Of a stretch of DNA of 12,000 nt, positions 1 to 6,247 are shown in pieces. Both the position numbers and the translations under genes were made by a program. The notes beneath the pieces are model-generated. The model ran no database searches and had not been told where the DNA came from. It saw only the letters and a list, made by a program, of their open reading frames with translations. Numbering within the stretch: position 1 is the first letter of the stretch; the number at the start of each line of letters is the position of its first letter. This DNA comes from Bacteroidota bacterium (GTDB taxonomy: Bacteria > Bacteroidota > Bacteroidia > Chitinophagales > Chitinophagaceae): positions 1 to 12,000 of the forward strand of contig JAEYUA010000174.1 of assembly GCA_023433755.1 (NCBI GenBank), given 5' to 3'.

Positions 1-17
1 AGTGCGTTGATGAGGTG

Positions 18-118
18 GTGAGAACGTGAGACGTGAATCGTGAGAACGTGAGAAGGTTGACCGAAAATCGCAGTTTCTCACGTCTCACGCCTCACGCCTC
101 ACGTCTCACGCCTCACGA
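18..118. repeat. Heptamer-repeat inverted repeat (CTCACGY array) forming a long imperfect hairpin
   Basis: The right arm holds six contiguous 7-base units, CTCACGT/C/C/T/C and a last CTCACGA, at 77-118. The left arm (about 18-54) holds reverse-complement units of the type CGTGAGA at 25-31, 32-38 (CGTGAAT), 39-45 and 47-53, with single bases inserted between some of them. The innermost pairing, 47-54 with 75-82, is perfect over 8 bases. After one bulged A it continues for 7 more pairs (39-45 with 83-89), then further with mismatches to about 18/110. The apical loop is about 20 bases (55-74). The element ends 17 bases before the start codon of the lipid kinase. It has no T-tract, so it does not look like a simple terminator, and its units are directly contiguous without spacers, which excludes CRISPR. 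Its function is unknown; it could be a dispersed intergenic repeat. Confidence 0.85.
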
Positions 119-135
119 TTCCCGATATTTGTTCT

Positions 136-1032
136 ATGTCCCGCAAGCTCCTCTACATCGTCAATCCCATTTCAGGTACACGGAATAAATCTTCCTTGCG
201 GACACTTATCGAATCTGCTACACAATCAGCAGGGTTGCCTTATGATATTTATCCTTCGGTTGCAGGGGGCGATTATCAATTTTTGAAATCAGTTATCACC
301 GAGGGAGGCCATACTGATATCATTATCGCAGGTGGTGACGGAACCATCAACCAGGTGATCAATGGATTGCGGGAGATGGGACTTCCCTTTGGAATTATTC
401 CCTGTGGATCGGGCAATGGATTGGCTTTCAGTGCGGGCATACCTAAGGATCCTGCGCGGGCACTGGAAATTATTTTCAAAGGAAAATCGCAGCCCACCGA
501 TGCTTTTATGGTGAATGATCAATTCGCCTGCATGTTATGCGGACTTGGTTTTGACGCCCAGGTAGCGCATGATTTCGCCAACGATCCAAAACGTGGTTTG
601 CTGACTTATGTAAAAAAAACAGTGGCGCATTTTTTTGTCGCGGCACCCTATCCCTTTGAACTGGAGATCAATGGTAAGCAGATCAAAACCGACGCGTATT
701 TTATTTCGGTTGCCAATTCCAACCAGTTCGGTAATCATTTTACCATTGCTCCCAAAGCAAGCCTGCATGACGGACTGCTGGATATTGTAGTGATGACCAG
801 GCAAAATAAAATAAGTGTATTGCTACAAGCCTGCCTGCAGGTAGGGGGCTATAATAAATTACAGGAAACCGATGTGCTGGATGAAAAAGCAAGTGTGTTA
901 TATTTCCAGACCGGCTCCATTAAAATTTCCAACCCGGGTGGCGCTCCACTTCATATTGATGGCGATCCTGTTGAGAGCATGAAAGAACTCAATATCAAAT
1001 TACTTCCGGAGTGTTTCAGGTTAATTGTCTGA
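136..1032 (+). CDS. Diacylglycerol/sphingoid kinase-family lipid kinase (DAGK catalytic domain)
   Basis: This 298-residue protein matches the YegS/BmrU/DgkB lipid kinase family in length and layout. It should phosphorylate a lipid hydroxyl with ATP at the cytoplasmic membrane face. No signal peptide or membrane helix is seen. Visible motifs are the N-terminal strand IVNPISG (8-14), the nucleotide-binding GGDGT (66-70) followed by INQVINGL, then PCGSGNGLA (89-97), GLGFDAQVA (136-144), and the C-terminal HIDGDP (273-278), which carries the late acidic residues of the fold. The second loop reads GSGN, as in sphingosine kinases, where many bacterial family members have GTxND; the true substrate is therefore open. 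The ATG at 136 puts the first beta strand at the usual distance. A near-consensus -7 box, GATATTTG (124-131, one mismatch to TAnnTTTG), lies only 4 bases before it. The gene converges on the patatin-like gene. Confidence 0.9.
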   Translation: MSRKLLYIVNPISGTRNKSSLRTLIESATQSAGLPYDIYPSVAGGDYQFLKSVITEGGHTDIIIAGGDGTINQVINGLREMGLPFGIIPCGSGNGLAFSAGIPKDPARALEIIFKGKSQPTDAFMVNDQFACMLCGLGFDAQVAHDFANDPKRGLLTYVKKTVAHFFVAAPYPFELEINGKQIKTDAYFISVANSNQFGNHFTIAPKASLHDGLLDIVVMTRQNKISVLLQACLQVGGYNKLQETDVLDEKASVLYFQTGSIKISNPGGAPLHIDGDPVESMKELNIKLLPECFRLIV

Positions 1033-1141
1033 ACCTTGATTTATGAGATTTTTGGATTTGTGAGAAAATTTCGCCCAAAGGATCACAAAACAGGGAGCTC
1101 ATTTTATCTACTGTTTCCTATTTCATAGTTTTTTAGTCGTT

Positions 1142-1206
1142 AAGACGGAAAGGCGGTAAGTAGCGTATCTAGATCATACACTCTGCGTTAACTCCTTTTC
1201 CTCCTT
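1142..1206. repeat. Degenerate purine/pyrimidine inverted repeat in the convergent intergenic gap
   Basis: The 206-base gap 1033-1238 separates two convergent genes and has no plausible reading frame. Within it a purine-rich arm (1142-1159, core GGAAAGG) can pair with a pyrimidine-rich arm (1188-1206, core CCTTTTCC). About fourteen pairs form, with two G-T pairs, several mismatches and one bulge, around a loop of 28 bases. A second, shorter pair (aaacag 1088-1093 with ctgttt 1111-1116) lies upstream. Neither is followed by a run of T on the appropriate strand, so I do not call a terminator. It could be a decayed copy of a dispersed intergenic repeat. Confidence 0.35.
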
Positions 1207-1238
1207 TTCTCTGCAGTAAAATGGTCTTGCATGAAGCT

Positions 1239-3497
1239 TTATCTGTTTTCCCCGAGAGGATTTTTCGGCGTGATCAGGTCAAGAAGTTTTTCGAAATTTT
1301 CCTGGTTGTGTTTCGAATCCAGTGAAGCCCGGATATCATTCTTTTCCCTTTGGGAAAGATGAAAGCTCAAGGCCGCTTTGTTCTCTTCTTTTTTAGGTAT
1401 GTATTGAAACGACACTTTGTGAATAGGATAACTGCTGTTGTCAACAAAATAATTTTCCATATCACTCTGGAAATAATCCATCATCTTATACCAGTTATGC
1501 TGCAATAAAAAGAATGGCTTGGTGGCATTTCCCGTCAGGTCATCATATTCATAAGGATTTTCCCAGCCTCCATCCATGCGGTCGCGAATCTGCACAATCA
1601 GCACACCACTCGTATTCTGTTCGATCCAGTCTTCCATGTGAGAAAGAAAACGCATGGAATTTTCCACACCATAATTATCCCTCAATCCCCCGTCCATCAG
1701 GTCAATTACAGGATTGGATGGCATCCATACATTGGGTAGTACCACAGGAAAGGTGGCATTCATTCGGAGTATGGTCAGCAGCCTCAGGTTATATGGATCC
1801 TGGTTGGCAAAAAAACTGGTGAAGTCCACCGCATCAGGCGAGATCTGCACTTTATTGGAATCTGCCGGTGGCTGCATCATGAACCTTACCGGCTGGGTAC
1901 TGATGATCATCATCTTCCCGTCACGCGTTACCACGGTGTGATAAAACATCAACGGGATGTTGGCGTTGGATTCATCCATCACATAATCCTTCAGTCTTTT
2001 ATTCAGGGCGCCGTTGGTGTTATCATCAAGAGCGGATTCAAAAGCATAACCCCTGTCGCGCAGGTAAGAATAAGGTCCAACTGAAAATTTTTGTTCAGGA
2101 GCAAAAAGATCCCTGGCAATAAATGAAGTGAATGTAGGGTTAAGCAGGTCCTGGGCGATATCATCCACGTATTGATAGGCTCTTGGATTGATCTGCGGAT
2201 TAAGTTGCCGCTGCCGGTACAGCTCCCTGAAATAGCTGGCCCCAATCATGCCACCTGAAGCCCCTGTGATCAAAAAGGTTTTTTTCATCATGGTGCCACC
2301 GGTAAGACTGTCCAGCCTTTGCAGCACATTCATGGTGAAGGTGGCACTCCTGGTTCCGCCGCCGCTGGTAGTCATCAGCACTAAAAGCGGTTTATCACTA
2401 TTCTGTTTTTGCTTCCATTTGTTAAGAATGCCCTCCATGTTTTTTTTATCCAACAGTCCCGAATCATAATGAGCCAGTTTCTCAAGAGCCGGCTGGCTGT
2501 ATTCAGGATGCCTGTCTTCATTGCCGTAATTCAAACCATAAGCCTTGTTGCGCGGATCGATCCATTCGATCTTGTATAAAAAATTCAGGATAAGAATAAA
2601 AATGAGAAAAGCGGGAACACTCCAGCTTCCGAAAAAATATACAACTGCTCCGCTCACACCAATAAGAATGGCAAACAGAAGGGTAATGCTGGCGCCTGCG
2701 GGTAATTGAAAAAATTTATGGTCCAGGAAAAATCCAATTACAATCAGGAACAGGTAAGCCACGAGAAGGCTTACCACCGCAGCGAAGTGGTGTCGCTTGA
2801 AAATCTTTTCCATCAGGTCGCGCGAATAGTGCGATACATCGCGGCAGCGTTTCGCTCTGAAAAACGAATCCAGGAACCATTCGGAATAGATCAGGGAACG
2901 GATGGATGCAGGGTGAGGCTCACGCTGGAAAGAAGTGATCATGTGTTTGGCACTTTCAAATGCCGGCTGGATCTTTTTGAGAATGGCCTTGTCTGCACGG
3001 AAAAAATAAAAGAATGAAATGGAAATGATTAGTAGTAATCCTGCCATAAAGCCAACAGTAAGGAAAATGATCTCCACATTACTGATCAATTCCTTATAAT
3101 GCGCGAACTGGTAAGCCTTGACCAGGTAGAATACCAGGAAGGATATTGGTATCACGCTGTTGTTGATGCAGTATTTTAAAAAGGGGTATTGTGTCGCGGC
3201 AAGAAATGTAAAATGACGGCTGAAAAGAATGAATGTGGTAATGTTCCAGCACATGATAAAAACACCGATGGCCATGCCCATGATGGCCGCGCTGATGGAA
3301 TTCACATTTCCCAGGTATTCAGGAGCCAGGAATAAGGCATCGGCGCCAAAGCTTTTCATGAAGCTGCTGTTGGTAACGCTGAACATGATGATCCAGAATG
3401 CAAGCAACACCTGGTACTTCCTGAAGTGAAGGAAGATCAGTTGCAGTGGAAGTGAATACCATATGCCTCTCAGGTATTCTGTCAGGGGTGTTTTCAT
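1239..3497 (-). CDS. Membrane-anchored patatin-like phospholipase
   Basis: This 752-residue protein has two halves. Residues 1-310 contain about seven hydrophobic segments by eye (roughly 31-46, 66-92, 113-130, 143-167, 238-258, 268-289, 292-310). Residues about 368-740 form a patatin domain. The Ser-Asp dyad and oxyanion hole are all present: SGGGTR (378-383), the nucleophile elbow GASGG (412-416, Ser414), and DGG (602-604, Asp602) in the stretch DGGLRDNYG. Patatin-family enzymes hydrolyse acyl esters of phospholipids or other lipids, so a membrane-embedded lipase is the natural reading; its substrate cannot be read from sequence. The helices have no family I recognise. It lies 46 bases downstream of ctaA on the same strand, so co-transcription is plausible. 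The start is the first ATG before the conserved hydrophobic region. The purine stretch GGGAGGG sits very close to it, so it is unlikely to be a normal ribosome site. Confidence 0.88.
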   Translation of the reverse strand: MKTPLTEYLRGIWYSLPLQLIFLHFRKYQVLLAFWIIMFSVTNSSFMKSFGADALFLAPEYLGNVNSISAAIMGMAIGVFIMCWNITTFILFSRHFTFLAATQYPFLKYCINNSVIPISFLVFYLVKAYQFAHYKELISNVEIIFLTVGFMAGLLLIISISFFYFFRADKAILKKIQPAFESAKHMITSFQREPHPASIRSLIYSEWFLDSFFRAKRCRDVSHYSRDLMEKIFKRHHFAAVVSLLVAYLFLIVIGFFLDHKFFQLPAGASITLLFAILIGVSGAVVYFFGSWSVPAFLIFILILNFLYKIEWIDPRNKAYGLNYGNEDRHPEYSQPALEKLAHYDSGLLDKKNMEGILNKWKQKQNSDKPLLVLMTTSGGGTRSATFTMNVLQRLDSLTGGTMMKKTFLITGASGGMIGASYFRELYRQRQLNPQINPRAYQYVDDIAQDLLNPTFTSFIARDLFAPEQKFSVGPYSYLRDRGYAFESALDDNTNGALNKRLKDYVMDESNANIPLMFYHTVVTRDGKMMIISTQPVRFMMQPPADSNKVQISPDAVDFTSFFANQDPYNLRLLTILRMNATFPVVLPNVWMPSNPVIDLMDGGLRDNYGVENSMRFLSHMEDWIEQNTSGVLIVQIRDRMDGGWENPYEYDDLTGNATKPFFLLQHNWYKMMDYFQSDMENYFVDNSSYPIHKVSFQYIPKKEENKAALSFHLSQREKNDIRASLDSKHNQENFEKLLDLITPKNPLGENR

Positions 3498-3543
3498 GCC
3501 CTCCCAAAATACTATGAAATAAGTGGAAGCGGAAGTTTAGTTG

Positions 3544-4644
3544 TCAGGAATTCAGTTTTTGTCCGGGTGTTAACAAAAAAACCGCATGCAATAAAGACAT
3601 CATCAGGAAAAGTGCTACAAGCTGGTGCAATTGTGCCATCCACTCGAACTGGTTCCATTTATAAGCCCTGATGCCGGTGCTGCTTAGCACGGTAAGTACG
3701 CCCAGGATGGTTTGAAGTAATACCATAGCCAGCGGCCACCATCTTACCCTGCCAAAGCTTTTGGTGGACCGTATCCTTACGCTTATAACTGTCCACGCAA
3801 TTACAAGGATCACGAGCAGGTAGGCAAGTCCGCGGTGAATGAAATGTGTTGTGATCACCGCCTTCCGCTCTGTAAAATAACGGGCATCTACGGCTGTCAG
3901 TGAAGATGGTATATCTTCTGTCATCACCGTTGGTATCACCTGCCCGTTGATATCGGGCCAGGTAGGTGCATAGACGGCTGCTTTATAACCGGCCATGATG
4001 CCTCCATAAAATAATTGCACGAATAAGAGTACAAGAATGATCCAGGTAAAATTTTTCAGCCTGTTGCTGAATACAAAACTTTCGCGCTTCACCAGGAATT
4101 TAAGCGTGAACCAGTAGGTATAAGCAAGCAGTATTAACGCCAGCACAAAATGCATGGCCAGTTTGGTAGGTCTGACATATATGGCATCACCTGTAAGTCC
4201 GCTCGCCACCATAATCCAGCCCACAGCACCCTGCAGGGCACCTAACAGGAATAAAATGATAAGTGGTAATACCATCTCCCTGCTGAATCTTTTCTGAACA
4301 AGGAAAACAATAAAAGGAATGGCGAAGACCACCCCGATAAGACGCCCCCACAGCCGGTGAAACCATTCCCAGAAAAAAATAAATTTAAAGTCAGGAAGGG
4401 TAAATCCGGAATTGAGCTGTTTGAATTGCTCCGTTTGTTTGTATTTATCAAAGGCTACCAGCCAGGCCTCGTGATTTAACGGCGGCAGCGTTCCTTTCCC
4501 GAGATCCCATTCGGTTATTGATAATCCCGATCCTGTAAGCCTGGTGATGCCTCCCAGTATGATCTGGATGATGATCATTGCAACCCCAATGAGCAGCCAG
4601 TTCACGACTGCCCTGTTCCTGTTTTGATGGCCCCTGTTTTCCAT
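3544..4644 (-). CDS. ctaA: Heme A synthase, COX15/CtaA family
   Basis: This polytopic membrane enzyme oxidises the C8 methyl of heme O to a formyl group, giving heme A for aa3-type cytochrome oxidases. The 366 residues match the longer COX15-like (proteobacterial/mitochondrial) branch rather than the shorter Bacillus CtaA. Diagnostic stretches are GGITRLTGSGLSITEW (31-46) after the first helix, EWFHRLWGR (93-101), AMHF (163-166), YAPTWPDINGQ (225-235), FIHRGLAYLL (268-277) and MAQLHQL (336-342). The four candidate haem-ligand histidines are H96, H165, H270 and H340. There is no cysteine anywhere, so the extracytoplasmic cysteine pair of the Bacillus type is absent. About eight membrane segments are visible. 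Heme O synthase (ctaB) and oxidase subunits are not in the window. The gene diverges from rnhB, and the patatin-like gene follows it. An exact TAnnTTTG box lies 7 bases before the start codon. Confidence 0.95.
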   Translation of the reverse strand: MENRGHQNRNRAVVNWLLIGVAMIIIQIILGGITRLTGSGLSITEWDLGKGTLPPLNHEAWLVAFDKYKQTEQFKQLNSGFTLPDFKFIFFWEWFHRLWGRLIGVVFAIPFIVFLVQKRFSREMVLPLIILFLLGALQGAVGWIMVASGLTGDAIYVRPTKLAMHFVLALILLAYTYWFTLKFLVKRESFVFSNRLKNFTWIILVLLFVQLFYGGIMAGYKAAVYAPTWPDINGQVIPTVMTEDIPSSLTAVDARYFTERKAVITTHFIHRGLAYLLVILVIAWTVISVRIRSTKSFGRVRWWPLAMVLLQTILGVLTVLSSTGIRAYKWNQFEWMAQLHQLVALFLMMSLLHAVFLLTPGQKLNS

Positions 4645-4651
4645 TGCGAGG

Positions 4652-4659
4652 CAAAGTTA
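4652..4659 (-). promoter_or_regulatory. Bacteroidota -7 promoter box TAACTTTG for ctaA
   Basis: On the minus strand these bases read TAACTTTG, an exact match to the Bacteroidota -7 consensus TAnnTTTG. The box ends 7 bases before the ctaA start codon, so transcription would begin at or almost at the ATG, giving a very short or absent leader. I see no convincing TTTG at the usual 19-21 base spacing upstream, so only half the promoter is supported. The rest of the ctaA/rnhB divergent gap (4645-4755) holds an 8-base direct repeat AAAATTTC (4694-4701 and 4710-4717) and a weaker box TATTTTCG (4746-4753) just before rnhB. Confidence 0.5.
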
Positions 4660-4755
4660 GGCCAAGCCACCGGGGCGGAAGATGATTTTGAACAAAATTT
4701 CAACACGAAAAAATTTCTCTTAACACCCCATGGCCGGAAGTATTATTTTCGTCGC

Positions 4756-5370
4756 ATGCTGCAGGCTTTTTACCAGGACAAGTTGCTGGAGGCGGGATGT
4801 GATGAAGCGGGACGTGGATGCCTGGCCGGGCCAGTATTTGCCGCTGCGGTAATCCTGCCCAAAGATTTTTATCATCCCCTGCTCAACGATTCCAAGCAAC
4901 TCACGGAGGAAGCGCGCTATGAATTGCGACCGGCGATTGAATCATCTGCAATCAGTTTCGCGGTTGCGAGTTGTTGTAACAAACAGATCGACAAGCTCAA
5001 TATTTACTGGGCTTCCATGAAAAGCATGCATCTTGCCATTAAAGGGCTTTCCATTACGCCCCAGCTATTGCTGATCGACGGCAACCGTTTCAAACCTTAT
5101 AAAAAAATTCCGCATCAATGCGTGGTACAGGGTGATGGTATCTATGCCTCCATTGCCGCGGCCAGCATCCTTGCTAAGACATACCGTGATGATTTTATGA
5201 AAGAGCTGCACCTGAAATATCCCCGTTACAACTGGGGGCAAAACAAGGGGTACGCCACCAAAGAACACCAGGCAGCTCTCGATAAACATGGTCCCTGCCG
5301 CTACCACCGCCGCTCCTTCCGTTTAAGTTATACTGAAACTGAATTACAGGAAGCAGAACTGGCCGGTTAA
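4756..5370 (+). CDS. rnhB: Ribonuclease HII
   Basis: RNase HII cuts the RNA strand of RNA-DNA hybrids and starts the removal of single ribonucleotides from DNA, acting in the cytoplasm. From the ATG at 4756 the protein has 204 residues, the normal family length. All four catalytic acidic residues are in place: Asp16 and Glu17 in CDEAGRG (15-21), Asp108 in LIDGNR (106-111) and Asp127 in GDGIYASIAAASILAK. Other family signatures are LNDSKQL (43-49) and the C-terminal NKGYATKEH and HRRSF. An upstream in-frame ATG at 4624 would add 44 residues, but those have no family counterpart and would overlap the divergent ctaA start, so I reject it. The gene stands alone, diverges from ctaA and is followed by an intrinsic terminator at 5511-5534. 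Confidence 0.95.
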   Translation: MLQAFYQDKLLEAGCDEAGRGCLAGPVFAAAVILPKDFYHPLLNDSKQLTEEARYELRPAIESSAISFAVASCCNKQIDKLNIYWASMKSMHLAIKGLSITPQLLLIDGNRFKPYKKIPHQCVVQGDGIYASIAAASILAKTYRDDFMKELHLKYPRYNWGQNKGYATKEHQAALDKHGPCRYHRRSFRLSYTETELQEAELAG

Positions 5371-5454
5371 ACCTGTGCAGCACTTTACCGTCTTATCATT
5401 GTCTTGATTACAGCGGCTATACCGTTATTTTAATCCGGCTTTTCATTAATAAAT

Positions 5455-5468
5455 AGTGCCTTGGCACT
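5455..5468. terminator. Short perfect hairpin AGTGCC-TT-GGCACT, possible minus-strand terminator
   Basis: A six-base perfect stem (5455-5460 with 5463-5468) lies in the gap between rnhB and yciO. Read on the minus strand, downstream of the yciO stop, it is followed by the AT-rich run ATTTATTAAT, so it could end yciO transcripts. The T-tract is interrupted, so support is modest. On the plus strand it is followed by GCTGCTTT. Confidence 0.35.
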
Positions 5469-5500
5469 GCTGCTTTCTGGCAAGCAAAAGAATGGTTGAA

Positions 5501-5538
5501 GGTTAACAGGGCCCCCTCGCGGGGCTTTTGTTTTAACC
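5501..5538 (+). terminator. Intrinsic terminator downstream of rnhB
   Basis: The core stem GCCCC (5511-5515) pairs perfectly with GGGGC (5521-5525) across the loop CTCGC. It is followed immediately by TTTTGTTTT (5526-5534) on the plus strand. An outer stem, GGTTAA (5501-5506) with TTAACC (5533-5538), can close around it. The tract of T occurs only on the plus-strand side, so it serves rnhB, whose stop is about 140 bases upstream, rather than yciO. Confidence 0.7.
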
Positions 5539-5560
5539 TCGGAGGTCAACCTCGGAGGTT
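5535..5560. repeat. Tandem 13-base palindromic repeat AACCTCGGAGGTY overlapping the yciO stop
   Basis: Two adjacent copies of a 13-base unit lie at 5535-5547 (AACCTCGGAGGTC) and 5548-5560 (AACCTCGGAGGTT). Each unit is itself an inverted repeat around a central G (ACCTC/GAGGT), so each copy and the pair can fold. The right copy encodes the last residues of the YciO protein (Asn-Leu-Arg-Gly, 202-205). The stop codon TGA (5546-5548, minus strand) spans the junction of the copies. The first bases also overlap the outer stem of the rnhB terminator. Confidence 0.85.
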
Positions 5561-6163
5561 GGAAAATTCCCCGGCACCCTGCCTGATGATGGCAGGCTCA
5601 TCCCCGGTGAGATCAATTACCGTGGAAGGGTTCATATTACCCACGCCTCCATCAATTACCACATCCACCAGGTTTTCAAAACGATTGTGAATGGTTTCCG
5701 GGTCCGTGTACTCCTCTACCATTTCCCCGGGAAGGCTCGCGCTAAGGATGGGATTTCCCAATTCCTTTACTATGCAGCGGGCAATGCGGTTATCAGGCAC
5801 ACGGATACCTACGGTATCTTTCCTGGTTTTCAGGATCCTGGGCACCTGCTTACTCGCCGGCAGAATGAAAGTGTATGGACCAGGGAGGTATTGTTTGAGT
5901 GTCCGGTAAACCGGGGTTGATAATTGCTTGGCATACTGGCTCAAATCTCCAAGGTCGTAACAAACGAAGGAAAGTTGGGCTTTGTCGGGTGACACATTTT
6001 TGATCCGGCAGATTCTCTCCACTGCTTTGTGCTGTGAAATGTCACAACCCAGCCCATAAATGGTATCGGTGGGATAAATAATAATGCCTCCATTTTTCAG
6101 AATGGCCGCTACCTGCCTGATGAGGCGCTCCTGCGGGTTAACCGGGTGAATATGAATCAGCAT
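5546..6163 (-). CDS. yciO: YciO/YrdC/Sua5-family protein (threonylcarbamoyl-AMP synthase-like)
   Basis: This 205-residue single-domain protein has the YrdC fold. It matches E. coli YciO along its length more closely than TsaC: the opening IHPVNPQERLI, YPTDTIYGLGCD (30-41), ERICRIKN (49-56), PGPYTFILP (94-102), KDTVGIRVP (115-123), PILSASLP (138-145) and PSTVIDLT (179-186). Family members bind RNA or nucleotides; TsaC/Sua5 make threonylcarbamoyl-AMP from threonine, bicarbonate and ATP for the t6A37 tRNA modification. YciO members are paralogues whose activity is less clear, so a t6A role should not be assumed. The C-terminal Sua5 extension is absent. The start codon matches the YciO N-terminus. 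The last four residues and the stop lie inside a short palindromic repeat, so the natural C-terminus may have been altered by repeat insertion. The gene diverges from the cupin-like hydroxylase. Confidence 0.88.
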   Translation of the reverse strand: MLIHIHPVNPQERLIRQVAAILKNGGIIIYPTDTIYGLGCDISQHKAVERICRIKNVSPDKAQLSFVCYDLGDLSQYAKQLSTPVYRTLKQYLPGPYTFILPASKQVPRILKTRKDTVGIRVPDNRIARCIVKELGNPILSASLPGEMVEEYTDPETIHNRFENLVDVVIDGGVGNMNPSTVIDLTGDEPAIIRQGAGEFSNLRG

Positions 6164-6177
6164 AATTGAATTTAACC

Positions 6178-6192
6178 TTTGTTTCCAACAAA
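6178..6192. promoter_or_regulatory. Inverted repeat TTTGTT-TCC-AACAAA between divergent genes
   Basis: A perfect 6-base inverted repeat with a 3-base centre lies 14 bases from the yciO start, in the 84-base divergent gap 6164-6247. Its position would suit a regulator controlling both directions, or a structure in the yciO leader. I found no exact TAnnTTTG box on either strand of this gap. A repeat of this size can occur by chance in AT-rich DNA, so this is only a candidate. Confidence 0.25.
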
Positions 6193-6247
6193 CAATTTTA
6201 CCGGATAAAAAACTTTAATACATTGCCTATACAAAAATCATTCTACC

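Noticed and set aside
77..118. Regular repeat array resembling a CRISPR
   Set aside because: The units are 7 bases and directly contiguous, with no spacers. An opposing arm makes it an inverted repeat, and no cas genes are present.
1923..2252. Possible frameshift or second lipase domain in the patatin-like gene, suggested by a second MDGG (641-644)
   Set aside because: The frame is continuous with one GASGG and one complete DGG context; the later MDGG lacks the surrounding LRDNYG and appears to be chance.
4624..4755. 44-residue N-terminal extension of ribonuclease HII from the ATG at 4624
   Set aside because: The added residues have no family counterpart and overlap the divergent ctaA start. 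The ATG at 4756 gives the standard length and motif positions.
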